From assembly GCF_030296835.1 (NCBI RefSeq), contig NZ_AP027922.1, forward strand, positions 2,542,001 through 2,606,000: a DNA stretch of 64,000 bases, in the 5' to 3' direction. Positions 9,600 through 18,101 of the stretch are shown piece by piece. Position 1 is the first letter of the stretch. The number at the start of each line of letters is the position of its first letter. The stretch comes from Pseudoalteromonas sp. MM1 (GTDB lineage: Bacteria > Pseudomonadota > Gammaproteobacteria > Enterobacterales > Alteromonadaceae). The notes below the pieces were generated by a model, which had not been told where the DNA came from, ran no database searches, and saw nothing but the letters and a program-made list of their open reading frames with translations. The position numbers were made by a program, and so were the translations under genes.

Positions 9600-10235
9600 A
9601 TGAGTAAGACCCTAATTATTGGCGCTAGCGGGCAAATAGGTAAAATGGCAACCGAGCTGCTTTTAAAAAACGAGCAAAATGTATCCGCATTAGTGCGCGA
9701 TAAAAGTAAGCTAAGTGATTTAGATAGCCCGTTTTTAACTATTGTAGAGCAAGACCTCGAAGGCGACTTTTCTACTGCGTTAAAAGATTGCGACCAAGTA
9801 ATATTTGCAGCGGGCTCTGGCGGAAGTACAGGCACAGATAAAACCGTGCTAATCGATTTATGGGCAGCCACCAAAGCAGCAACGTATGCTAAAGAGCATG
9901 GCGTTAAGCATTTTATTATGATCAGCTCTATTGGCGCTGACGATCCAGACTCGATTGAAAGCGACTTAAAGCCTTACTTAGTTGCCAAACATATGGCTGA
10001 TGAGCACCTTATAAACAGTGGCTTAAACTACACCATAGTGCGCCCTGGCACTTTAACCAATGAAAGCGCCTCAATGAAAGTAACCACCGAGCGCCCAAGC
10101 GATCGCTCTAAAGCTAAAATTAGCCGCGAAAACGTTGCCAATGCCCTATTACATATTGCTACTAACGCATTTAATGGCAACCGCGTTTTTGAGTTGTTTG
10201 ATGGTGATACGCCTATCAAAGCAGCTGTAAAATAA
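9600..10235 (+). CDS. NAD(P)-binding oxidoreductase (atypical SDR, NmrA/YwnB-like)
   Basis: 211 aa with the nucleotide-binding GASGQIGKMA near the N-terminus and the SDR-like S-x-Y-x-x-x-K region replaced by SSIGADD...YLVAKHMADEHL, as in the NAD(P)-binding SDR_a5/NmrA-like group. The C-terminal NVANALLHIA stretch is typical of that group. GAGAAGGAATTAATT precedes ATG. Substrate unknown; members are usually annotated only as NAD-dependent epimerase/dehydratase or flavin reductase-like. Followed by a hairpin at 10246-10279. Confidence 0.85.
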   Translation: MSKTLIIGASGQIGKMATELLLKNEQNVSALVRDKSKLSDLDSPFLTIVEQDLEGDFSTALKDCDQVIFAAGSGGSTGTDKTVLIDLWAATKAATYAKEHGVKHFIMISSIGADDPDSIESDLKPYLVAKHMADEHLINSGLNYTIVRPGTLTNESASMKVTTERPSDRSKAKISRENVANALLHIATNAFNGNRVFELFDGDTPIKAAVK

Positions 10236-10590
10236 AGCACCCTTGTTGCCCTTTGTAACCCCCCCCTAGCAAAGGGCAATGTATTTAAATGCTACAGAGC
10301 ACGCTAACCGTTTCTCTCACCATATTAATTAATGTAAACAACTCACAAAAATTGCTTTATAAAAGCCCATATACCGCGTACCCAATAAAACAACATAAAA
10401 ACAAGCACTTCCATCAAAGCTACCACAAAACAATGCATTAAAAATTTAATAGAACAAATTTTATTCAGGCTTTTTTACTAGTTTAATGAGGCCAAATACT
10501 AGAAACCCCTTATTTTATCTGGTAAATTAACAGCGTGTTAAAACAATAATAAAAATTCCTCAATGGAAGTTGCACGAATAAGGACATAGC
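10236..10590. other. Intergenic region, 355 bases
   Basis: It starts with a hairpin (TTGCCCTTTG at 10246-10255 paired with CAAAGGGCAA at 10270-10279, 14-nt C-rich loop, no strong U-tract), a probable but atypical terminator of the oxidoreductase. The remainder is AT-rich with no supported gene; it must contain the promoter of the 10591 gene. Confidence 0.5.
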
Positions 10591-11658
10591 GTGAGCGCCT
10601 CATTTAAAATTATTTTTAATGGTCAGTTACACCAAAATGCTGACATTAGTACCGTACAAGAGCAACTTTGTCTGTTTTTAAAAATTCCCCATAATGTCGC
10701 TGTAAAATTATTTGATGGCCGAGCCTACGCACTCGTCAAAGACCTATCGAGTATTGATGCAGTTAAAACAGAATCTAAACTAAAAAGTTTTGGTTTAATA
10801 ACCAAAGTAGAGCCACATGCAAGTGTAAGGGCACCTCAAAGCGCCACGGGTACTAAATTGGTTGTTTCACCTAGCGAGCCTGCGGTTAAAAACATAGATC
10901 GTAAATTAACCAGCATAAAAAAGTCCGGCATAAATAGCCCTGCCGCCTTGCCCAAATTAGCACTGCAAAGCGCATTATTTTTTTGTTATAGCTTATTATT
11001 CATCTGCCTTATTTGCTCAGCAGTAATAAGCTTTAACACATTTAAAATTAGTAAGATTGACAGCTCAATAGCTTCGCCCTCTACAACATTAAATTACGTT
11101 CATTACAAGCAATACTTAGCAAATCAAAAAAAGCACCCAGAAGTCAGCTTGCCTAACACCCACAGCACAGATGAGCTTGACCAAAGGGCGCAGCAAAAAA
11201 TTGATAGCTATTTTGCTCGCTTTTCAGCGCACATAAACAGTTACGCAAAGATTCTAAAGCAACCAAACATAAACAGCATGGGCGCAGAAAAGTTAAAGCA
11301 GCACTTACAAGAAATAGACGCGCTAGGCACGGAACATGTATTTTGGGAGCAATTAATTAACCTTGCTAAATCGCTCAACAGCGACGCTCATGTAATGAGC
11401 AAGCTTACTAACGATAACCCAGATAAAATTCAGTGGATCAACGCCGTTGATTGGATAAGCCAAAGCTATATTAGGCAACAACAAAATAAGCCTGACGCTT
11501 TGCCTGCCTCGCCTGCAAACACACAACTTGCCAAGTCACCAATTTTAGATTTAACTCTGCTAATTAGCTTAATGTCGTTTTTAACGCTTATTATTATTAG
11601 TATTAAAATGAAAGTAAGATCGTTAAAAATGAAGCTAACCACTATAAGTACAGAATAA
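10591..11658 (+). CDS. Membrane protein with N-terminal FNGQL-type domain, unknown function
   Basis: 355 aa from GTG at 10591, preceded by AAGGACATAGC. Residues 1-75 (start FKIIFNGQLHQNADI, then FLKIP...LFDGRAYALVKDL) resemble a small cytoplasmic domain found at the N-terminus of various proteobacterial membrane proteins of the form FKIVFdGxLxpGfd. Two membrane helices follow, about 128-150 and 322-344, enclosing a roughly 170-residue helical, Gln/Lys-rich loop. The C-terminus is a short basic tail. No catalytic motif seen. Neighbours (an oxidoreductase and ssrA) say nothing about function. Confidence 0.8.
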   Translation: MSASFKIIFNGQLHQNADISTVQEQLCLFLKIPHNVAVKLFDGRAYALVKDLSSIDAVKTESKLKSFGLITKVEPHASVRAPQSATGTKLVVSPSEPAVKNIDRKLTSIKKSGINSPAALPKLALQSALFFCYSLLFICLICSAVISFNTFKISKIDSSIASPSTTLNYVHYKQYLANQKKHPEVSLPNTHSTDELDQRAQQKIDSYFARFSAHINSYAKILKQPNINSMGAEKLKQHLQEIDALGTEHVFWEQLINLAKSLNSDAHVMSKLTNDNPDKIQWINAVDWISQSYIRQQQNKPDALPASPANTQLAKSPILDLTLLISLMSFLTLIIISIKMKVRSLKMKLTTISTE

Positions 11659-11661
11659 ATT

Positions 11662-11719
11662 AAACCCATAAAAAAACCGCCAACTTGATTGCTCAAATTG
11701 GCGGTTTTTTTATGGGTTT
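11662..11719. terminator. Long bidirectional terminator
   Basis: 22-bp perfect inverted repeat: AAACCCATAAAAAAACCGCC plus AA on the left (11662-11683) and its complement at 11698-11719, 14-nt loop. A and T runs inside both arms give U-tracts in either direction. It separates the 10591 gene from ssrA, which converge here. Confidence 0.9.
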
Positions 11720-11745
11720 TAAGTAACGAACTTAAATACCTGTAT

Positions 11746-12102
11746 TGGTGGAGCTGGGGGGATTTGAACCCCCGTCCGAAAAGCCTCGACCGTCGGTACT
11801 ACATGTTTAGTATTGTCATTTAATTAACCTTTAAATCCCGGACAAACACGGTAGATAAAGGCGAGGCCGCTTAGTTTTAACGCTTCAACCCCGGCCAGGG
11901 TTTCCGTCGCGATCAGGTGTTAGGGTGACACTCCAAAATCCAGTCCACAAGAATACATGGAAGGAGCGCTAGCCAGCCTAAGCTGCTAGAGAGTAGTTAT
12001 CGTCGTTTGCGATTACTTTAAATTGCGGCTTTTTTACGAGGCAAACCGCACCTCGACATGCACCTCAGGCTTCTTGAATTCCGTCGAATCCTAATCAGCC
12101 CC
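11746..12102 (-). ncRNA. ssrA: tmRNA (transfer-messenger RNA)
   Basis: 357 nt on the minus strand. The 5' end GGGGCTGATTAGGATTCGAC (12102 downwards) and the 3' end with TTCGAATCCCC..AGCTCCACCA (to 11746) form the tRNA-like domain. The resume codon GCA is at 12010 and the tag frame runs to a UAG at 11978-11980, giving tag peptide ANDDNYSLAA. This matches the gammaproteobacterial tag type (E. coli ANDENYALAA). It rescues stalled ribosomes with SmpB. Confidence 0.97.
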
Positions 12103-12130
12103 TGAAATATGAATTTCTTTCAGTGAGGGC

Positions 12131-12160
12131 AGTATAACTGAGTAAACGACTGATACTCAA
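12131..12160 (-). promoter_or_regulatory. Putative sigma-70 promoter of ssrA
   Basis: On the minus strand TTGAGT and TATACT are separated by 18 bases; the -10 ends 28 bases upstream of the mature tmRNA 5' end, leaving room for a processed leader. Confidence 0.6.
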
Positions 12161-12368
12161 GGGGTGTGACACTTTTATTTTAGCTAACTGAATCAACTGA
12201 ACAGTAAATAAGCACAAGTTTGTAAAAAAGCAAACAAATACTGAACATTTACTTAACATACCGGTCAAGTTGTGCTCAAATAAGGAGTTAAATTTTACAC
12301 TAACCATAAGACTTTAGTAGTAAAAATAATAATCATAATAACAGGCATATTACGTAGGGAATTTATAA

Positions 12369-13994
12369 ATGTCGGTTTTTTTATTTAATGAACAAACGGG
12401 GGAGCTGGCGTTATCTGCGCACCCTATTGATAATGGATTTCCGGTAACGAGTGCTCAACTTATTGAGCTGCTTGAACAGTCGGATTATTGCGAGTTTGAA
12501 GTCCTCTCTGGCAATATTGGGAAGTTATTTTCACCGAGTAAAAATTATCAGCAAGAATCATTAGTAATTGCCAAGGCCACGGACGCGAGCCTTGTTATTA
12601 ACGTTGATGAAAAAAACATGGTTGCAGAGGCAACGCTTACCACGGCCAGAGGCGGTGCTTTACTCTCTATGGAGGCAGCTCAAGCCGCTTTGGCTGAAGC
12701 TGGCGTGAAAAAAGGCATTAGCCCTCGCGCACTTGATACGTTTTTAGGTCAGCAGTTTTCTCACCCTGCAGGTACAGCATATAACGCTATTGTGGCCCAT
12801 GGCCGAAACCCCAAAGAAGGCAGTGATGCGAGGTTTGTTCGCCTTTGCTCTACTGCGCAAGACCGCGTACTTAGCCCCCAAGCAAAAGAAGGCGGCAAGG
12901 TGGATATGAAAGACCTTGGCGCTATTATTACGGTAAAACCCGGCACTCCTTTAATGCAGCGTGTGGCTGCTACACCAGGTGAAGATGGCTATACGGTTTT
13001 TGGCGATATGATTAAGGCAACGCCTGGTAAAGAGCATCAATTACAGCCCTTTGAAGGCACAAAAATAGACCCTAATAACCCAAACATGCTAGTTGCTGAT
13101 TGTAAAGGCGTGCCTGTGGCCTTACCTAGGGGCATGCGGGTTGACGATGTTTTATGTTTTCATAATGTGGATGTAAGTACAGGCCACGTTGATTTTGATG
13201 GTAGTGTAATTATCTCTGGTGATGTAAAAGACGGTATGCGGGTTAAAGCCAATGGCGATATTACTGTATTAGGGTTTGTTGAATCAGGCACGATTGAAAG
13301 CCAAAGTGCAGTAACTATTATGCTCGGCGCTATTGGCCGTAAACGTGAAAATGAAGAAGCATTTACTTGCGAAATTTCTGCTAAGGGTACTATTTCTATT
13401 GGCTATGCCCAGTACTGTAATATTAAAAGTGCGCAAGATTTATTTATAGAACGCCAAGCATTGCATTGTAATTTAAGCGCAAGGCGCTTAATACGTGTGG
13501 GTAAAGCAGGTAACCCGCGCGGCAAAATAATTGGGGGGAATATTCTTGATGCTATGCGTATTGAAACCGGTGAACTAGGTGCGCCGGCAGGTACTAAAAC
13601 CCGTGTGTTTCTAGCTCAAAACTGGCATGAATTGCGCTCAAAACAATCTCAAATAATTGATTTTGAAAAAGTGTTAGCCAGTAAAACATCGGCGCTTAAA
13701 CAAGCTAAAGAAAAAGCGATAAAAATTCCTGTTGCTGCTCAACGCCAACAACTACTCGATAAAATTGCCGCTAATGAGCAACATATAAAAACACGCGCTT
13801 TGCAGGTTCAACGACAAAAAAGATTGGTTAAGCAAAAAATTTCTCAGCTATTGGCAACTAGCCGACTTAAAATTAATGAAATAATGCACCCAGGTGTGGA
13901 GCTTAAAATAGCAAAAGATACAAAACAGTTTTCGCGTATTTATCCACCCCACTTAGTAAAACTTTCTGAGGGAAAAATCACTCAGTCGTTTTAG
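12369..13994 (+). CDS. FapA/DUF342 family protein
   Basis: 541 aa. The central part (about 190-400) is the glycine- and valine-rich DUF342 repeat fold (for example [28 protein letters not shown]), predicted as a right-handed beta-helix. The N-terminal 180 residues match the usual FapA N-region, and residues about 420-500 form a Lys/Gln-rich coiled-coil. In Vibrio vulnificus FapA is a flagellar assembly/signalling protein that interacts with EIIA-Glc at the pole; that role is known for the family and only inferred here. motY nearby fits a motility context. AGGGAATTTATAA precedes ATG. Its last 17 bases overlap the 3' end of rnt on the other strand. Confidence 0.85.
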   Translation: MSVFLFNEQTGELALSAHPIDNGFPVTSAQLIELLEQSDYCEFEVLSGNIGKLFSPSKNYQQESLVIAKATDASLVINVDEKNMVAEATLTTARGGALLSMEAAQAALAEAGVKKGISPRALDTFLGQQFSHPAGTAYNAIVAHGRNPKEGSDARFVRLCSTAQDRVLSPQAKEGGKVDMKDLGAIITVKPGTPLMQRVAATPGEDGYTVFGDMIKATPGKEHQLQPFEGTKIDPNNPNMLVADCKGVPVALPRGMRVDDVLCFHNVDVSTGHVDFDGSVIISGDVKDGMRVKANGDITVLGFVESGTIESQSAVTIMLGAIGRKRENEEAFTCEISAKGTISIGYAQYCNIKSAQDLFIERQALHCNLSARRLIRVGKAGNPRGKIIGGNILDAMRIETGELGAPAGTKTRVFLAQNWHELRSKQSQIIDFEKVLASKTSALKQAKEKAIKIPVAAQRQQLLDKIAANEQHIKTRALQVQRQKRLVKQKISQLLATSRLKINEIMHPGVELKIAKDTKQFSRIYPPHLVKLSEGKITQSF

Positions 13995-14670
13995 TATCCT
14001 CTTGAGTGTTTTCAATTTCTTGAGCGTCACTTTCAGGGAGTGGCGCTAATGGCCAGCCCCCTAGTTCTTGCCAACGATTTACTATTAAACAATACAGCTC
14101 TGCTGTGCGCTCTGTATCGTAAAGAGCAGAGTGTGCTTGGCTGTTATCAAACTCAATGCCCGCTGCTCTACATGCTTTAGCAAGTACCGTTTGGCCTAAA
14201 GCTAACCCTGCAAGCGAGGTGGTGTCGAAACTCACAAATGGATGAAATGGCGTACGCTTAATATTGTTACGCTCAATGGCTGCATTTAAAAAGCCATGAT
14301 CAAAAGCAGCATTATGTGCTACTACAACTGAGCGTTGACACCCAGCAGCTTTTTGCGCTTTACGCACTGCTTTACAAATTTCTTTAATTGCTTCCTCTTC
14401 TGGTACTGCGCCACGCAACGGGCTAAACGGGTCTATGCCGTTAAATTCAATGGCTGCCTGTTCTATATTAGCACCTTCAAAAGGCTCTACATGAAAATGA
14501 ACGGTATGATCTATGCTGAGTAACCCTTCGTCATCCATTTTTAAAATGGATACGGCAATTTCAAGTAAAGCGTCGGTTTCTTTATTAAAGCCGGCGGTTT
14601 CTACATCAATAACAACAGGAAAAAAGCCGCGAAAGCGTTGTGCGAAAAGTGTTTGCTCAGTATTTGCCAT
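13978..14670 (-). CDS. rnt: Ribonuclease T
   Basis: 3'-5' exoribonuclease that trims tRNA and other stable RNA 3' ends. 230 aa, close to E. coli RNase T. DEDDh exonuclease motifs are present: DVETAG (Asp22, Glu24), the Exo II region [12 protein letters not shown], and [14 protein letters not shown] carrying the Exo III His and Asp. The basic binding residues of the family are visible around [12 protein letters not shown]. The gene is convergent with the FapA-family gene (17-base overlap) and divergent from motY, the same rnt/motY pairing known in Vibrio and Shewanella. Confidence 0.95.
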   Translation of the reverse strand: MANTEQTLFAQRFRGFFPVVIDVETAGFNKETDALLEIAVSILKMDDEGLLSIDHTVHFHVEPFEGANIEQAAIEFNGIDPFSPLRGAVPEEEAIKEICKAVRKAQKAAGCQRSVVVAHNAAFDHGFLNAAIERNNIKRTPFHPFVSFDTTSLAGLALGQTVLAKACRAAGIEFDNSQAHSALYDTERTAELYCLIVNRWQELGGWPLAPLPESDAQEIENTQEDTKTTE

Positions 14671-14870
14671 AGTCTTCTTGGTTTATGAGGATAAGCTCAC
14701 TATTATGTCAAAATTGGGGGTGACTCGGCTAGGGCTTTATAAATTTTTAATTAATATATTTTAGGCATACTATTTGCTTTTAAATAATTGCTACCCGTAT
14801 TGGCAATTAATTGTTCCCAGCTTTTGTAGCACGCCAAAATATTGGCTTAGTAGATTAACCGGAGCGTTTT

Positions 14871-15749
14871 ATGAAGTGTAAGTTGTTTTTTATTAGCGTA
14901 AGCCTTGGCACCGCCTTGATGAGTTATTCATCGCAAGCGGCTATGCGCCAATACAGCGCAAATCAAGATAACTCCAATTGGGAAGTTATAAAAACAACGC
15001 GCTTACAGTGCCAATTAAACCACGAAGTGCCCTACTACGGTGAAGCCATATTTAAGGCATCGGCGAGTAAAAACAAAAACCTAACCTTTAATCTTGATAT
15101 GGTTGTGCGCCCCGACAATTACGACATAGCCGGTTTAAAGGCGGTGCCACCAGCGTGGCGTTCAGGCCTGCCCGCGCGTGATATAACCACGATGAAGTTA
15201 CTTAAAAAGTTTGATGGTGAGCTTGGCAATAAAACTGCTTGGGAAATGCTAACTGAACTTGAAAAAGGGTTTCATCCTACCTTTTACTACCAAGACTGGC
15301 AAAATAGTGCCGACAAAATTGCCGTTGGTATTTCAAGCGTTAATTTTAAACAAGCCTACTGGGCGTTTTTACAGTGCCGCGATGAACTTTTACCATACAG
15401 CTTTGAAGATATTTCATTTACTGTAATGAACTACCAATCAAATAGTAGTAAGCTCACTAAAGAGTCGCAAAAGCGCTTAGATAAAATTGCTGAGTATTTA
15501 AAAAATGATACCAGTATTGAGTCTATCAGTATTGATTCGTATACCGATAGCTACGGTGGCCGTTGGAATAACTTAGATTTATCGCGTAAGCGTGCTAAAG
15601 CTATAAAAGATTATATGGTCAGCTTAGGTGTTGATGAGGGCAAAGTGCAAACCACGGGCCTAGGTGAAAAACGCTTTGTTGATACTAACGAAAATATTTT
15701 AGGGCGAAATAAAAACCGCCGTTTAATTATTCAGATAGCAAAAATGTAA
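14871..15749 (+). CDS. motY: Sodium-driven flagellar motor protein MotY
   Basis: 292 aa, equal in size to Vibrio MotY. Signal peptide (1-23), N-terminal MotY-specific domain starting RQYSANQDNSNW with two Cys (in LQCQLNH and LQCRDEL) that form a disulfide in the Vibrio protein, and a C-terminal OmpA-like peptidoglycan-binding domain (about 185-292: SIDSYTDSYGGRWNNLDLSRKRA, GLGEKRFVDTNEN, GRNKNRR). MotY forms the T-ring under the outer membrane that holds PomAB stators. Divergent from rnt. No clear sigma-28 or sigma-54 promoter seen in the 200-base gap. Confidence 0.93.
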   Translation: MKCKLFFISVSLGTALMSYSSQAAMRQYSANQDNSNWEVIKTTRLQCQLNHEVPYYGEAIFKASASKNKNLTFNLDMVVRPDNYDIAGLKAVPPAWRSGLPARDITTMKLLKKFDGELGNKTAWEMLTELEKGFHPTFYYQDWQNSADKIAVGISSVNFKQAYWAFLQCRDELLPYSFEDISFTVMNYQSNSSKLTKESQKRLDKIAEYLKNDTSIESISIDSYTDSYGGRWNNLDLSRKRAKAIKDYMVSLGVDEGKVQTTGLGEKRFVDTNENILGRNKNRRLIIQIAKM

Positions 15750-15762
15750 TAGCCTTAAACTG

Positions 15763-16647
15763 CTAGCTGCCGCGGCGCTTTATGAGCTTATCGCCAAACT
15801 GAAATAGCGTTAAGCTTAAAAATATAATAATGGCGCCTATAATGAGCTCTTGGCTTAAAGGTTCGTTATTTAGCAGTGCGCCTAGCGCTAGTGCAAAACT
15901 TGGTGTGATTAAACTACTTAAGGCTACAGTACTGGCGTTTAACTTTTGTAATACATGAAAATACGCCAGAGCCCCTACAATCGAGCCAAAGATACCTAAA
16001 TACGCAATACTCCATAACGCGCGAGCACTCCAATAAACCGTACTTATTTGCCCATCTACCATCCACCATAACAGCCCAAATAACGGAGTAACAAAAACCA
16101 GCGCTCCAAACGTGGTTGCCATTGGGTGAATAGCGATTTTTACCCGTTTGATCATTACCCCACTTAAGCTAAATAACGTGACCGCCAATAACACATACAT
16201 CAACCCTATACCTTGAGCTTGTGAGGTTTGTAGCTGGTTATAACTTACAAAATATAGGCCTATTAATGCACAGCTCAGCGCTATTAATTTAATAGGGCTA
16301 AATTTAGGCTCGTTAAGTAACCTTTGCGCTAAAAAGCCAGAAAGAATAGGCGCAAGGCCAAACACTAACGAAATAATACCTGAAGGTACTGTGGTAGCAG
16401 CCATGTAACTTAATGACATACCACCAAAAATGCCCAAACTAGAGTATGCGTATAACGTACACGCGTTTTTGCTCCAAGGTACACGAATATTAGCTATAGC
16501 AACAATTAACCCAGCAACAAATAGGCCTATAATCATGCGCATTAAAACAGCAAGCGTTGGCGCTACTGTTTCACTGCTCCATACAATACCTAATGGTGTA
16601 GTACACCAAATAATGACAAGTAGTAAATAAGATAATTTAACTGGCAC
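15763..16647 (-). CDS. DMT-superfamily transporter (EamA family)
   Basis: 294 aa with ten predicted membrane helices in two five-helix EamA halves (about 5-140 and 150-285). It begins MPVKLSYLLLVIIWCTTPLGIVWSS, the usual EamA start, and ends with a basic tail KLIKRRGS. Such proteins export amino acids, metabolites or drugs; the substrate cannot be read from sequence. Convergent with motY, 13 bases between the stops. Confidence 0.88.
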   Translation of the reverse strand: MPVKLSYLLLVIIWCTTPLGIVWSSETVAPTLAVLMRMIIGLFVAGLIVAIANIRVPWSKNACTLYAYSSLGIFGGMSLSYMAATTVPSGIISLVFGLAPILSGFLAQRLLNEPKFSPIKLIALSCALIGLYFVSYNQLQTSQAQGIGLMYVLLAVTLFSLSGVMIKRVKIAIHPMATTFGALVFVTPLFGLLWWMVDGQISTVYWSARALWSIAYLGIFGSIVGALAYFHVLQKLNASTVALSSLITPSFALALGALLNNEPLSQELIIGAIIIFLSLTLFQFGDKLIKRRGS

Positions 16648-16742
16648 ACGCCATTCCTTTGCACTGAGGAGATAGAAGCCCTATTAAAGTAAATTATACG
16701 CGCGAAAGTAACGCGCAGTATATATAAACGCCTAAATACAGC

Positions 16743-16760
16743 TGTAAATTCATAGTTACA
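16743..16760 (+). promoter_or_regulatory. Putative TyrR box upstream of tyrP
   Basis: TGTAAA-N6-GTTACA, one mismatch from the TyrR consensus TGTAAA-N6-TTTACA, 91 bases before the tyrP start. The word AGCTGTAAATTCAT is also present upstream of tyrR at 49050-49063. Confidence 0.6.
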
Positions 16761-16851
16761 TTATTATTTACCGGCATTTATTACAAAACTATTTATGTTT
16801 TAAGTAACTAGTTATATCTTGAGTGCCTCTCACACATTTTAGGATAGTTAA

Positions 16852-18054
16852 GTGCTTAAAAATAAAACAATAGGCAGCATGTTAATTGTTGCAGGCACCA
16901 CCATAGGCGCAGGTATGCTGGCATTGCCAATTGCCTCTGCAGGACTTGGATTTAATACCGCGCTTGCACTGATAATAGCCAGCTGGTTACTGATGACCTA
17001 CACCGCATTATTAATGCTAGAGCTCCACCAACATGCCCCCAGAGATGCAACGTTAAACACCTTAGCAAAGCGCTGGTTAGGAAAACGCGGCCAGTACATT
17101 GCTAACTTTTCGATGATATTTTTATTTTATGCCCTGTGTGCAGCCTATATAGCTGGGGGTGGCGCACAATTGCAGTCGCGTATTAGTAGTGATTTGAGCA
17201 TAAACATAGCACCACAAATTGCCTCTATAGTTTTAGCCATTGTAATAGGTAGCGTGGTTACTTTAGGCACCAGTAAAGTAGATAAGCTTAACCGCGTGTT
17301 GTTTACGATTAAAATTTTAGTACTAGGCAGCTTGTTTTATATGCTTACACCCTATGTACAAGGTAAGCACTTACTTGAAATGCCCGTTGAGCAAGGGCTG
17401 ATTTTATCTGCTTTACCCGTTATTTTTACCTCGTTTGGTTTTCATGGCTCTATTCCGTCAATTGTTAAATATGTAGGGCTAGAAACAAAAGTATTGCGCA
17501 AGGTAATGATTGCAGGTGCTGCTTTACCTTTAGTGATTTATATTTTTTGGCAACTGCTTAGCCAAGGTATTATGCAGCAAAGTGATTTACTCAATAGTAA
17601 TGGCTTAACAGGCTTTGTAGAGAGTGTGGCAAATATTGCACATAATCCGCGGGTAACAAGCGCCGTTACTCTGTTTGCCGACTTAGCATTAGCCACCTCT
17701 TTTTTAGGTGTTAGCTTAGGCTTATTTGATTTTTTTGCTGATGCATTTAATAAAGGCGACTCCAAATCAGAGAGAATAAAAACCGCACTAATTACTTTTA
17801 TTCCCCCTTTAGGATTTGCGTTATTTTACCCTCAGGGATTTATAATGGCACTTGGCTATGCAGCCATCGCCCTTGTGGTATTAGCAATATTTTTACCGGT
17901 TTCTATGGTGTATAAGCAGCGTAAATCGGGTCCTCAAACGGGATACAAAGTGCGCAGTGGTAATGTGGGGTTAGCGGTTGCAGGGCTGTGCGGCATTGTA
18001 ATTATTGTAGCCCAATTTATGCAAATGCTGGGATTAGTACCCGCAATTGGTTAA
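16852..18054 (+). CDS. tyrP: Aromatic amino acid permease, TyrP/Mtr type
   Basis: 400 aa inner-membrane HAAAP-family symporter with about 11 helices. The family start GSMLIVAGTTIGAGMLALPIASAG (10-33) is the conserved unwound-helix region that binds the amino acid. Length equals E. coli TyrP (403). GTG start at 16852 with TTAGGATAGTTA upstream. Tyrosine is the likely substrate, but Mtr/TnaB tryptophan carriers are close relatives. A TyrR-like box upstream supports control by the tyrR gene found at 47390-48946. Confidence 0.85.
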   Translation: MLKNKTIGSMLIVAGTTIGAGMLALPIASAGLGFNTALALIIASWLLMTYTALLMLELHQHAPRDATLNTLAKRWLGKRGQYIANFSMIFLFYALCAAYIAGGGAQLQSRISSDLSINIAPQIASIVLAIVIGSVVTLGTSKVDKLNRVLFTIKILVLGSLFYMLTPYVQGKHLLEMPVEQGLILSALPVIFTSFGFHGSIPSIVKYVGLETKVLRKVMIAGAALPLVIYIFWQLLSQGIMQQSDLLNSNGLTGFVESVANIAHNPRVTSAVTLFADLALATSFLGVSLGLFDFFADAFNKGDSKSERIKTALITFIPPLGFALFYPQGFIMALGYAAIALVVLAIFLPVSMVYKQRKSGPQTGYKVRSGNVGLAVAGLCGIVIIVAQFMQMLGLVPAIG

Positions 18055-18064
18055 TACAGTAAAG

Positions 18065-18093
18065 GCTAACCCCTTTAGCTTAAAGGGGTTAGC
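18065..18093. terminator. Hairpin between convergent tyrP and ggt
   Basis: 13-bp perfect stem GCTAACCCCTTTA / TAAAGGGGTTAGC with a 3-nt loop, 10 bases after the tyrP stop and 8 before the ggt stop. U-tracts are weak on both sides (CTTT on the minus strand), but position and stem strength support a shared terminator. Confidence 0.7.
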
Positions 18094-18101
18094 TAAAAAT
18101 G

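Noticed and set aside
11746..12102. Genomic island or prophage inserted at the tmRNA 3' end
   Set aside because: ssrA is a common integration site, but no integrase gene or duplicated 3' end is seen and the neighbours are ordinary chromosomal genes.
14790..14870. Sigma-54 promoter TTGGCAATTAATTGTT upstream of motY
   Set aside because: GG and the GT/GC element are one base too close, so the -24/-12 spacing fails.
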